64,000 nt of DNA, from NCBI GenBank assembly GCA_018340805.1, contig JACMZG010001913.1, positions 40,220,557 through 40,284,556 of the forward strand, read 5' to 3'. The notes under the pieces are model-generated. The model made no database searches and was not told where the DNA came from. It was given only the letters and a program-made list of their open reading frames with translations. Position 1 is the first letter of the stretch. The number at the start of each line of letters is the position of its first letter. The position numbers and the translations under genes were made by a program. This DNA is from Microvelia longipes. Its lineage: Eukaryota; Arthropoda; Insecta; Hemiptera; Veliidae. Positions 55,290 through 64,000 of the stretch are shown here, piece after piece.

Positions 55290-55655
55290 ACATTGACTGA
55301 CGAGGCGAAGCTGAAATTGGGACGGTACATTTTGACTAACGAGGTGAAGCTGAAATTGGGACGGTACATTTTGACTAACGAGGTGAAGCTGAAATTGGGA
55401 CGGTACATCTTTGAAACGAGGTGAGCTGAAATTGGGACAGTACTTTGACTAACGAGGTGAAGCTGAAATTGGGACAGTACATTTTGACTAACGAGGTGAA
55501 GCTGAAATTGGACAGTACATTTGGACTAACGAGGTGAGCTGAAATTGGGACGGTACATTTTGACTAACGAGTGAGCTGAAATTGGGACAGTACATTTTGA
55601 CTAACGAGGCGAAGCTGAAATTGGGACTACGAGCTGAATTGACATAATTTTGACT
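55290..55655 (+). repeat. Minisatellite, unit about 39 bp, about nine copies
   Basis: Unit TTTGACTAACGAGGTGAAGC then TGAAATTGGGACGGTACAT. Variants alternate GGGACGG and GGGACAG, and the last units lose bases. The ACGAGG(T/C)GAAGC core resembles the GACGAGCGAAGCG tail of R5S, and an R5S copy lies directly to its right, so it may be seeded by R5S. Confidence 0.88.
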
Positions 55656-55669
55656 ATTGAAAGCCAAGC

Positions 55670-56062
55670 AAGGAGGATGAGTGTAGCGAATTAATGTAAC
55701 GAGGTACCAATTGGTACCTCTATAAAAAAGAATAAAAATAAAATTTGGTACAAATATATTCCTTTACATAATAAATACGTTTCGTTTTAATACGACGAGT
55801 ATATTAATGGTTTGTTTGATCATAAAAGTAAAGCAGCATCGAACGAGGTCAGTGTCTGAATGGGTGACCACTTTGAATAATAAAATAATGCAATACTATC
55901 TAAGGATAAGCGAAGCGTGCCGGAAGTCGTGTTGCAATATAAATTTGGCAAATTCAATATTCTAAGGTTGAGCCAATCGAGTCCGAAGATAGAAGAGTAG
56001 CGAATTCGATATTCGATGTGGTGAGGAAAATGTTTCGAGGTACACCGTACCTGATTTTTTTA
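55670..56062 (+). repeat. R5S repeat copy, with extra tail text
   Basis: A GAGGTACCAATTGGTACCTC palindrome at 55,701; head GTTTCGTTTTAATACGACGA; 5S-like AAGTAAAGCAGCATCGAACG, then AGGTCAGTGTCTGAATGGG and TGACCACTT (55,828-55,873); tail GGATAAGCGAAGCG and GAGTCCGAAG; end GAGGTACACCGTACC. A complete but mutated copy. Confidence 0.68.
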
Positions 56063-56065
56063 GTA

Positions 56066-57690
56066 TTTTAATTATTGATTAATTATTATAATCTGTGGAA
56101 AAAAACAATAATAAATCGTCTTAGCAACTTAATGTTTTTCGACGTAATAAAACATTTTATATTTACAAAAAAACCAGCTTTCATACTTCCATCGATTGTT
56201 GTAAAAAAAGTATTGAAATACTAAAATGAAAAATATGTTTACAAATTATTCCATTTCCATATTTACATAATTCAACAGCTCTGTTGTAAAAAATAAGTGT
56301 TATTGTTCAAAAATAATTCAGAGACACACACACACACTCACACATTTTCTTTCTCACAGACACATATAGAGTCTATTTCATAGACACATATAAGTATTAA
56401 AAAAAAAAAAAAAAAATATATTATATATATATATTATATATATATATTCACGTCAATATGTATGTAAAACAAATTTTTAACCAAGTTCATGTCCACTTTA
56501 GACCCTAGTGTTTTTGCAAAGTTTTTCACATACGAGGATAAAAAGCTAAAAAACTTTTCCTGGCGAGATAAACCTTCATCTAAATGGACATCGGTTAAAA
56601 CCCATACTTCAGGGGAAAAACTATAACTCCCTAGGGATTGTTAAAGGTTAGACAAATTTCCCTGACAAACACAACCAGACAGTTGTGATGATTATTTTTT
56701 ATCTCCCACATTCAAAAATATAAATTTGTCAACTTGGAAATGTATTTTCTTTGCTCTTCCTGTCATTTTTTGAAAGGATTACATTCTGGAAAGTCCAATA
56801 GTTTACGAACTCTTCTGAAGGCACGTAAAGTGATTTTACAGCGCTACGTTTATATTAATATTTGTTTTTATCAATAACAATACTTTTTTCTCTGTAAGGG
56901 ATAAAATATTAACTTCCCGCTCTTATTTTAAAGAAGAGCCTATTTTAAAATTCCCAGCCTGTTTGTAAATAAGAGCAATAAGTAAAATTAAGGCGGTAAG
57001 TACAGTAAGTAAGTAAATTACAGGCGGTACAGTTTGGCACAAATGGTTAAAGACTTGCCTGGAATTCTTCAGATTCCTACTTCCTACTTAAAACCGTTGT
57101 TTTTATAGTTTTACTAAATAACAGGACAATTATTAATAATTTTAACAATTTGTACATGAATTTTTATAATCTTTTTTGTTGCTTTCGTCTTAATAAAATC
57201 TCAACGTCTAAACGATAAAAATCATATCAATTTTGCTTATTTTGCTTTCATATCTTATTGCTCAAAACGGGAGCAATAAGAAATGCGTCACAACCTTATT
57301 TCGATCGTATTTTGGGTAAACAACAAATTCGTTAAATCAGCTATTATAATGTTTTTGGCTGTTACAACTTTTACTTAAGGCTATCAAAATTCGCTTATTA
57401 ATTGACAAAATGCCATATAACAACAAATAGTAATAAAATATCAAATAATAACAATTTGATCGCGAAGCGGCTCGAGTGGCGTGCCCTGGTATTTCTTACT
57501 TAGGAATGACAGTTTTTTTTAAAAAAAAATTGAAACACTAATAGTAGTGAGACGTTTGAAGGTTAATACCTTCCATTTTTATCAATGTGGGGAATAGAGG
57601 TGCTAAAGACAACAAAAAGACAAGATTCAATGTGCTTTCTTTGTGTTCCAAGCTTTTTCCGAATTGGGATAAAACCAACGAAGAGAAATC
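56066..57690. other. AT-rich stretch with microsatellite and minor repeat scraps
   Basis: ACACACACAC at 56,325, a poly-A and (AT)n block at 56,398-56,450. CTCTTCTGAAGGCACGTAAAG at 56,812 resembles the SINE body at 37,045. AAGTAAGTAAATTA-type repeats occur near 57,000. No gene. Confidence 0.4.
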
Positions 57691-57699
57691 ATTTCCGCA

Positions 57700-57770
57700 T
57701 ATGGAGGTCCCGGAAGGATGATGCTTAGCAAGTGTAACTGCTACCCAAACAGTTCGGGTTCAATCCCGGT
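57700..57770 (+). repeat. tRNA-like SINE head leading into the GC-rich array
   Basis: TTAGCAAGTGTAACTGCTAC could be a box A region, and TTCGGGTTCAATCCCGGTCG (57,753-57,772) contains a strong box B. The sequence directly continues as the first minisatellite unit. Confidence 0.6.
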
Positions 57771-58825
57771 CGGGGCCTAGAGGCTCTGGGGTCTAGGAGA
57801 TCCCGGTCGGAGCCCAGAGGCCCCGGGGGGTCTAGGGGATCCCAGTCAGGGCCCAGAGGCCCCGGGGTCTAGGGTCCCGGTCGGGGCCAGAGGCCCGGGG
57901 GGTCTAGGGAATCCGGTCGGGGATTAGAGGCCCCGGGGTCTACAGGATCCCGGTCAGGGCCAGAGCCCCGGGGGGCCTAGGGGATCCCGGTCGGGGCCCA
58001 GAGGCCCCGGGGGGTTAGGGATCCCAGTCAGGGCCCAGAGGGCCCCGGGGTCTAGGGGATCCCGGTCGGGGCCCAGAGGCCCCGGGGGGTCTAGGAATCC
58101 GGTCGGGGATTAGGGCCGGGGTCTACAGGATCCCGGTCGGGGCCTAGAGGCCCTGGGGTCTAGGAGATCCCGGTCGGAGCCCAGAGGCCCCGGGGGGTAG
58201 GGGATCCCAGTCAGGGCCCAGAGGCCCCGGGGTCTAGGGGATCCCGGTCGGGGCCCAGAGGCCCCGGGGGGTCTAGGGAATCCCGGTCGGGGATTAGAGG
58301 CCCCGGGGTCTACAGGATCCCGGTCAGGGCCCAGAGGCCCCGGGGGCCTAAGGGATCCCGGTCGGGGCCCAGAGGCCCCGGGGGGTTTAGGGGATCCCAG
58401 TCAGGGCCCAGAGGCCCCGGGGTCTAGGGGATCCCGGTCGGGGCCCAGAGGCCCCGGGGGGTCTAGGGAATCCCGGTCGGGGATTAGAGGCCCGGGGTCT
58501 ACAGGATCCCGGTCGGGGCCTAGAGGCCCTGGGGTCTAGGAGATCCCGGTCGGAGCCCAGAGGCCCCGGGGGGTCTAGGGGATCCGTCAGGGCCGAGGCC
58601 CCGGGGTCTAGGGGATCCGGTCGGGCCCAGAGGCCCGGGGGGTCTAGGGAATCCCGGGTCGGGGATTTAGAGGCCCGGGTCTACAGGATCCCGGTCAGGG
58701 CCAGAGGCCCGGGGCCTAGGATCCCGGTCGGGGCCCAGAGGCTCCGGGGGGTTTAGGGGATCCCAGTCGGGGCCCAGAGGCCCCGGGGTGTCTAGGGGAT
58801 CCCGGTCGTGGCCCAGAGGCCCCGA
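57766..58825 (+). repeat. GC-rich minisatellite with higher-order structure
   Basis: About 28 units of about 38 bp of the type GATCCCGGTCGGGGCCCAGA then GGCCCCGGGGGGTCTAGGG. Diagnostic variants are GGCCTAGAGG (unit A), GGAGCCCAG (B), CCCAGTCAGG (after B and G), GGGGATTAGAGG (E), TCTACAGGATC (E). The A unit recurs at 57,774, 58,141 and 58,517, so ten units form a higher-order repeat of about 367-376 bp, present about 2.8 times. G-runs on both strands could form quadruplexes. It contrasts sharply with the A/T-rich surroundings. Confidence 0.9.
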
Positions 58826-58964
58826 CGGGGATTATCATGCGAGAGATGAACACCCTCAACAGTAGTTTATATAAAATTATATATATGTTTCTGCCTTATG
58901 AATATGAGAACAGGATAGCCTAGTACCGCAGAGGGGCACGTGTTGTTTCTAGTAAAAGCAGTCA

Positions 58965-59060
58965 CGTATAGGACAAACATTGCCTGGTTTCATCTCATAA
59001 CCAGCATAGGTTCAATTTTTATCAATTGACTTTCAAACGTGTTTTTAAACAATGGTTAAG
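58965..59060 (-). repeat. Module T fragment
   Basis: GGTTTCATCTCATAACCAGC then TTCAATTTTTATCAATTGAC parallels TTTTATCTCATTATCAGC in the T modules at 31.7 kb and 2.98 kb. Confidence 0.4.
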
Positions 59061-59069
59061 GATAAAAAA

Positions 59070-59242
59070 ATCGGGTACGGGGTACCTCGGAACTTTTCCT
59101 CACCCTTCGGACTCGCTTCCAGAATAGGATGGTTACCAGTGGCCTAAAGTTTATGTACTTGGGACTCGCTTCGATCGTCCTCAGAATAGGATGGTTACCA
59201 ATGGCATTGGGTTTTTAAACTTCCGAGGTACCCCGTACCCGT
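59070..59242. repeat. R5S tail inverted pair with internal duplication
   Basis: GGGTACGGGGTACCTCGGAA on the left and TTCCGAGGTACCCCGTACCC on the right are inverted. Between them GACTCGCTTC...AGAATAGGATGGTTACCA occurs twice (59,112 and 59,164). No 5S-like block. Two opposing R5S tails joined head to head. Confidence 0.6.
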
Positions 59243-59569
59243 ATAAAAAAGCATTCAAGAACGTTAAACATCGCATAATCTTAAATGAAAAAAAAGTTCC
59301 GATTTTTACTCGGTTTATTAAATTATTTGAATATTTGGCGGAAATTTGTAAACTTGACAAATGTAAACAAACTTTTACGTTTATCAAAAGTGTCGCACTA
59401 ATTAATAATTCAGTTCGCTTATAACTTCTTACTAATTAGTAGATCTTGATCGGAATTTTTTATATTTGTTTCTATTTTTTTTGCGGTTCCAACGACGTGT
59501 TATATGTCAAAAAATACGTATATACTTTTGGTATTATTAAGCGTCAAAATTTTAAATTTCAAAAGTAAA

Positions 59570-59990
59570 TAATTTCAAAATGGCGGCCAATATCAAAGGT
59601 TTGTTTGTCATATTGAGAGGTATATTCCTGTCAAATTTCAAGTTCATCGGGTCATTTTTAGATGTTTTACGATTTTTAAAATTTTTTCTGACTAAGCAAA
59701 TAGGGTTAATGGTGACATAAAATTTTGATATTCAGGGCAGCACAACTAGACCCAAAGACTGATTTTTGTACCAAGTTTCAACTATCTAGCATAAACTCAG
59801 TAGGAGTTATGCGTGACACAGACACACACACACACACACAGAAAGACATCAAGCTGAAATCGGTTCAGATGGTCCTAAAACACCAAAAGGACAATTCAAG
59901 TGAAATCTCGGTTAAAATTTTTTGGATGAAACCAATACTTTTCCTCTATATACCCTCGGTATAAGAAGGTGAGGAAAAGTAAAAATGATC
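59570..59990 (+). repeat. Dispersed module T, plus orientation
   Basis: TGTCAAATTTCAAGTTCATC, CCAAGTTTCAACTATCTAGC then GTAGGAGTTATGCGTGACAC, (AC)n, and TTTTCCTCTATATACCC then GGTATAAGAAGGTGAGG. The layout, with a probe-like CAAGTTTCA and an ACAGACACAC block, resembles 3' ends of non-LTR elements. It is followed by R5S-related DNA. Confidence 0.55.
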
Positions 59991-60029
59991 CAATTAAGTT
60001 GAAATTGAGTACTAATGTAGGTTACTTTA

Positions 60030-60480
60030 CGTAATAAGTAAGTATAATTTATTAAATAAGTTAGTTACGCAATAACTAATTAAATATAATTCAATAAATA
60101 AGTTAGTAACGTAATAAATAAGTAAGTATAATTTAATAAATAAGTTATACTATATAATTTAATATAATAATAATAATAATATAATAAAATGATAATAAAG
60201 GCGTAAGCCTTTTAGCAGAGATGTAACCTTAATATTAGAATATAATTATTTATTTTTTTTTTTTAATTTATTAAATAAAGGTATTTAAATAAAAAAAAAT
60301 TAATAAAAAAAAAAAAGTTAGTTAAGTAATAAATGAGAGTATAATTTAATAGTAGTTACGTAATAAAGTAGTATAATTATAAATAGTTAGTTACGTAAAA
60401 TGAGTAAGTATAATTTAATAAATAAGTTAGTTAGTAATAAATAGTAAGTATAATTTAAAATAAGTGTTACGTAATAAAAA
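60030..60480 (+). repeat. Degenerate minisatellite from the R5S/T junction
   Basis: Repeats of GTTACGTAATAAATAAGTAA then GTATAATTTAATAAATAAGT, about 40-45 bp, six to eight irregular copies, interrupted by an A/T-rich insert with GGCGTAAGCC at 60,200-60,320. TTTACGTAATAAATAAG is present once in the R5S head at 31,882, the likely source. Confidence 0.7.
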
Positions 60481-60695
60481 AGTATCGTTTCAATACAGCA
60501 AGTATATCTAAGGTATTTGTTGAATTGCACAAGTCAAGCAAGATCGAGCGAAATAGGAGCTTGAATGGGTGACCGATTGAAGTAAAACGAAACACTTAGT
60601 ATCTCAGTACAAGCGAAGTAGCAAGGATTAGGTAAGCAAATCAGATATGTAAACTAAACCTCCGAGATACCCCGCGCCTGATATTTTTCATTCCG
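60470..60695 (+). repeat. R5S repeat, diverged copy
   Basis: GTATCGTTTCAATACAGCAA head, AAGTCAAGCAAGATCGAGCG then GGAGCTTGAATGGGTGACCG (60,527-60,577), GTACAAGCGAAGTAGC tail, end CCGAGATACCCCGCGCC. The 5S-like block has more mismatches than other copies. Confidence 0.6.
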
Positions 60696-60721
60696 CTTTC
60701 CTTCATTTAACTAATGACTTT

Positions 60722-60805
60722 TAGCGCGATTTCCTTTGAAATTCGCCTAATGGATAGGCGTCATGGCGGATTCGAACTCGGACCACGACACAAATCCGTT
60801 CAGAT
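60722..60805 (-). repeat. tRNA-like SINE head fragment
   Basis: On the minus strand GTCCGAGTTCGAATCCGCCA contains a canonical box B (GAGTTCGAATCC) with ATGACGCCTATCC after it. No full tRNA cloverleaf is evident. The neighbouring (AT)n truncates it. Confidence 0.5.
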
Positions 60806-60834
60806 CCCTATGACGAAAAAATACTTTTTGCGAA

Positions 60835-60838
<4 letters not shown>

Positions 60839-60886
<48 letters not shown>

Positions 60887-60894
60887 ATATATAT

Positions 60895-60933
<39 letters not shown>

Positions 60934-60957
60934 TATATATATATATATTTATATATG
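60839..60957. repeat. (AT)n microsatellite
   Basis: Long AT alternation with several phase slips. The 84-codon frame across it is an artefact. Confidence 0.95.
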
Positions 60958-61179
60958 TGTATTTCTAGACACTTTCTTGTAAACACTCTATCTTTCGAAC
61001 AGATTAATATTTTTTTAACCAAACTTGGTACAAAAATCAACCTTCGGGAGGACACGAACCCTATTGAAATCCAGGTTTTTGTGACGTCATTAACCCGGTT
61101 TGCTGAATCAGCGAAATTTTCAAAAAAGCGGCAAAATTCAGGGTTAATATTTTTTGCCGCGAAAAAGGTCAATATTATA

Positions 61180-61560
61180 ATATTGAGACGCTGAATCGAA
61201 TGAAACCGGTCCGAAGTCGATACGACCACTCTAAGTTACCTAAAAATCGAAAAAACCATTGAAAATTACCTAAAACCAAAATTTAGGTCGATAAAAAATA
61301 AATTTTGAGTAGGGTGTTATTTTCTATGTAATTTTGGGCGCTGAATCGAATAAAAACGGTCCGAAGTCGATACGACCACTTTAAGTCACCAAAAAGTCGA
61401 AAAAACCAGAAAAATTATAGAAAACCAAAATTAAGGTCGTTGAAAATTAAATTTCGATTAGGGTGTCGTTTTCAATGTTTTTTGGGCTTCTAAGTTGAAT
61501 GACAGTGGTCCAGAGTCAATACGTCCACTCAAACTCAGGGTACCTGAAGGGTCACATCCT
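61180..61560 (+). repeat. Tandem repeat, unit about 150 bp, 2.5 copies
   Basis: CGCTGAATCGAAT followed by GGTCCGAAGTCGATACGACC occurs at 61,189 and 61,339, with a diverged third at about 61,490 (TTCTAAGTTGAATGACAGTGG, TCAATACGTCCACTC). Each is followed by AAAAATCGAAAAAACC-type text and TTAGGTCG/TTAAGGTCG. Confidence 0.75.
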
Positions 61561-61617
61561 GGAAGGGTCGATAATTTTTTATCGTTTTTTTACTTAATAT
61601 AAGTTTACAACTAGAAA

Positions 61618-62330
61618 ATAATTCTGGCCCGGTGATCCGCATGTCGGGCGAATTTCCTTTGGATGCGTGTTTTCGTGCTTTTTACATTATGTAAGTTTAC
61701 AACTACTAAATAAATAATTCCGGCGCGGTGGTCCGCTGTCGGGCGAATTTCTTTTAGAATGCGTGTTTCCGTGCTAAACAACCCATTTCTTGCTTACGCA
61801 AGAACCATGCCCATTGCGTGATTCCGGTTCATGCTTTAGAACCTAAGCAGTTACTCAATTGTCAAGCACTGCTCGTAACTCATTTTGTCTGTATTTTCCA
61901 AAGGAAATGCGCTAAAAACTTTAAAGATAACTGACTAAGCTTTAAGATAAGTAACTAAGCTGTAAACTAGTGCAAATAATAGTGCGTACTTCTAATTTTA
62001 GCGGCATATTTTTTTACAACCGACTGGATAATTATGCGCATTTCCTTTGGAAAATACAGACAAAATGAGTTACGAGCAGTGCTTGACAATTGAGTAACTG
62101 CTTAGGTTCTAAAGCATGAACCGGAATCACGCAATGGGCATGGTTCTTGCGTAAGCAAGAAATGGGTTGTTTAGCACGGAAACACGCATTCTAAAAGAAA
62201 TTCGCCCGACAGCGGACCACCGCGCCGGAATGATTTATTTAGTAGTTGTAAACTTACATAATGTAAAAAGCACGGAAACACGCATCCAAAGGAAATTCGC
62301 CCGAAATGCGGACCACCACGCCAGAATTTT
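61618..62330. mobile_element. Large foldback with about 295-bp arms
   Basis: Left arm 61,618-61,912 and right arm 62,036-62,330 are almost perfect reverse complements around a 123-bp spacer. Each arm holds two tandem subrepeats beginning ATAATTC(T/C)GG...GGTCCGC and GTCGGGCGAATTTC, then CGTGTTTCCGTGCT. Inner landmarks are GCTTACGCAAGAACCATGCC and AACTCATTTTGTCTGTATTT. A related single subunit is at 51,590. No coding sequence. High arm identity suggests recent origin or gene conversion. Confidence 0.88.
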
Positions 62331-63730
62331 TATGTTTTAGTATAATTAGTCTGCAGATATTATTTATTTGAATAACTTTTCACGTTAATTATCTTATTTG
62401 TTTTTTTTTTCATTAAACTCAAATGGTATTTAATAACAAAACGGAAAAATTAATATTTATGAGTATTTAACTATGCAAACCTTGAGTGTATTGTTAGTCA
62501 ACTTAATAATAATTAGGGGGGGGGGGGAGTTGGAGACAAAAACAGGTAAATTGACTTCCTTCGCACCTTTGTCCGTTGGCAGGACCATTAGATGCTAAAT
62601 TAAAATACACTTTATAAAATAATACGAAAAAGGGCATGTCTACTTTTTACTCAATATATAAACTACATTTTATCATTAAATTAATAAAATAAACCATTTA
62701 TTGTAATTTATGCTCTCATAAATTTAACACTGAGGGTTAAAAATCGGAGTTAGCTCGTGGTGACTTCTTTAAGTTAGAAGTTGTCATCATTAGTAAAACG
62801 ATTCCTTACACTAAACATAACTTTAAAGCTTTTGGACTGTCACGAATTATCAAAATATTTTTAATATTTTAAGAAAGTTTAATTTGTATATATTGTAGTA
62901 GTATGATTAAAAAGTCTCACGCTTTTTGACAATTTCAGGAATTGACAAAGCTCAGTGACATGCCACTTATTATTATTATTATTGTCAAATTATTCATTAG
63001 ATTATAATACCTGACCAAGTACTTAATATCTCTTATCCCTAACTATTTTAAGACTTTTCACTCAGGATACCTGGGTGAAAGCTTTTTAATAAATTATTCA
63101 AAGGACTGAAGTCTTCATTAATTATTTAATTATTTTAAAAAAGGTTTAAGTACTAAATGCTTTAAATAATTAATTGAATTAATATTAAAATTTATATAAC
63201 GATTTGATTGCTTAATTTTCAATAATTAAAAACAAAAAATTATTTTTAACAATTATTTAAATATTACCTTCAAGAATCAAAATAGTTTTTGATAGAATTT
63301 TTTTTAAGATAGAAATATCAATAAAGCTGCAAAGTCGACAGTGTCTCAAAATTTTCGATATTTAGATACCGATTCAACTATTTAATTTGTTTAAATTTCA
63401 AATAAATGGAATAGAGACATCAGAGCGGTTCTATAGCCAAACGGAACCCCTGAGGAAATAAAGTGTCCACAATATTTAGATAACCACTGCTTCATCCCTA
63501 AACTCATTTGGCTGTCACTTTAAATTATTTAATTAACTAATAAAAGTGTAGATATCTAATACTCGAACATATAATGGTTTAAATTCTGAAATGTTGAAAA
63601 TTCTGCAAGGGATATAAAACTGCTCTTTTATATACTGATTACTCAGATGTCTACCCCAAGTATTCCCTAAGACAAACGTATTTACGAAACATTGTGTACT
63701 TATTTATTACATAAAGGTATATACTTCGGT
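62331..63730. other. AT-rich stretch without recognised gene
   Basis: A run of 14 G at about 62,515-62,528 and A/T-rich low-complexity sequence. No gene or repeat landmark. Confidence 0.4.
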
Positions 63731-63734
63731 ATAT

Positions 63735-63830
63735 ACGCTTGATGCTACTTAACTTTTATGATCCAACAAAGATCACGGCTATACTTGTCGAATTAAAACG
63801 AAACTTGGTGTACTATGATTTTGAATGAGC
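63735..63830 (-). repeat. R5S head, minus-strand fragment
   Basis: CGCTTGATGCTACTTAACTT then TTATGATCCAACAAAGATCA, and TTGTCGAATTAAAACGAAAC then TTGGTGTAC are the complement of the R5S head and the first part of its 5S-like block. The rest of the 5S block is absent. Confidence 0.6.
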
Positions 63831-63837
63831 ACTAGTG

Positions 63838-63990
63838 GAGTTGTTCATAATGAAAGGAACGAAGAAAAGAGTCTCTCCACAAAACTATAAATTTATTCAA
63901 AGCTCTTCCAACCTACATGAGGCCATCATCAGTGCCTGTAAAAATAAGTAAAAATAACAACAAACATACAGTAAAGGCAATAAAATAAAA
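63838..63990 (-). repeat. Dispersed repeat with hammerhead-like core (second copy)
   Basis: On the minus strand CACTGATGATGGCCTCATG then TAGGTTGGAAGAGCTTTG, continuing into ATAAATTTATAGTTTTGTGG. Layout is like 935-985 (CTGATGA, short stem, GAA). Probably the terminal region of a retroelement continuing past the window edge. Confidence 0.4.
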
Positions 63991-64000
63991 ATTAAATAAA

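Noticed and set aside
60722..60805. Functional tRNA gene on the minus strand
   Set aside because: A good box B is present but no paired acceptor stem or anticodon arm could be folded by eye.
60714..60968. 84-codon frame rich in Ile and Tyr
   Set aside because: It is a translation of the (AT)n microsatellite.

Overview
The window is AT-rich, intron-bearing nuclear DNA of an animal, almost certainly an insect or other arthropod. The gene families point that way: an ecdysteroid-kinase-like (EcKL/CHK) gene, a beta-type octopamine receptor exon and the 3' end of the nucleolar gene NOP14. GT..AG splice junctions, AATAAA signals and a dense mix of DNA transposons, Helitrons, SINEs and LINE fragments agree. 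I cannot place the species. There is no bacterial or viral gene content.

Genes. (1) Positions 1-2182, + strand: the last two coding exons of NOP14, joined in phase across a roughly 2-kb intron. (2) Positions 36409-36610, - strand: one exon with TM7 and the tail of an octopamine beta-like GPCR; no upstream exon is recognisable to its right inside the window. (3) Positions 48473-49696, - strand: a complete intronless EcKL-type kinase of 407 residues. If the receptor gene continues beyond 64 kb, the kinase and a Helitron array both lie inside one of its introns. NOP14 and the receptor converge, separated by about 34 kb of transposon-rich DNA.

Repeat landscape. Several families can be defined from termini and target-site duplications (TSDs). 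MITE-1 (ends CATAG...CTATG, 8-bp TSD) has eight copies, including nested ones. HAT-M (ends TAAAGTG...CACTTTA, 8-bp TSD) has three copies. TAM (ends TATAGTATGACAC) is Tc1/mariner-like. Single elements with clear boundaries lie at 9519-10051, 10799-11204 and 20694-23115; the last is a hAT remnant split by a LINE. R5S is a repeat carrying a 5S-rRNA-like internal promoter and ending near GGTACCCCGTACC; it is often joined to a second dispersed module, T. tRNA-derived SINE heads and several long foldbacks are also present.

The 38-47 kb region is a tandem array of Helitron-containing units of 2.5-3.1 kb, each with a 119-bp internal repeat. The right third (53-62 kb) holds minisatellites that look seeded by SINEs. 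The most striking is a very GC-rich array at 57.77-58.83 kb with a roughly 375-bp higher-order period, beginning at the B box of a tRNA-like sequence. No complete autonomous transposase or reverse transcriptase was seen; the elements are non-autonomous or decayed.
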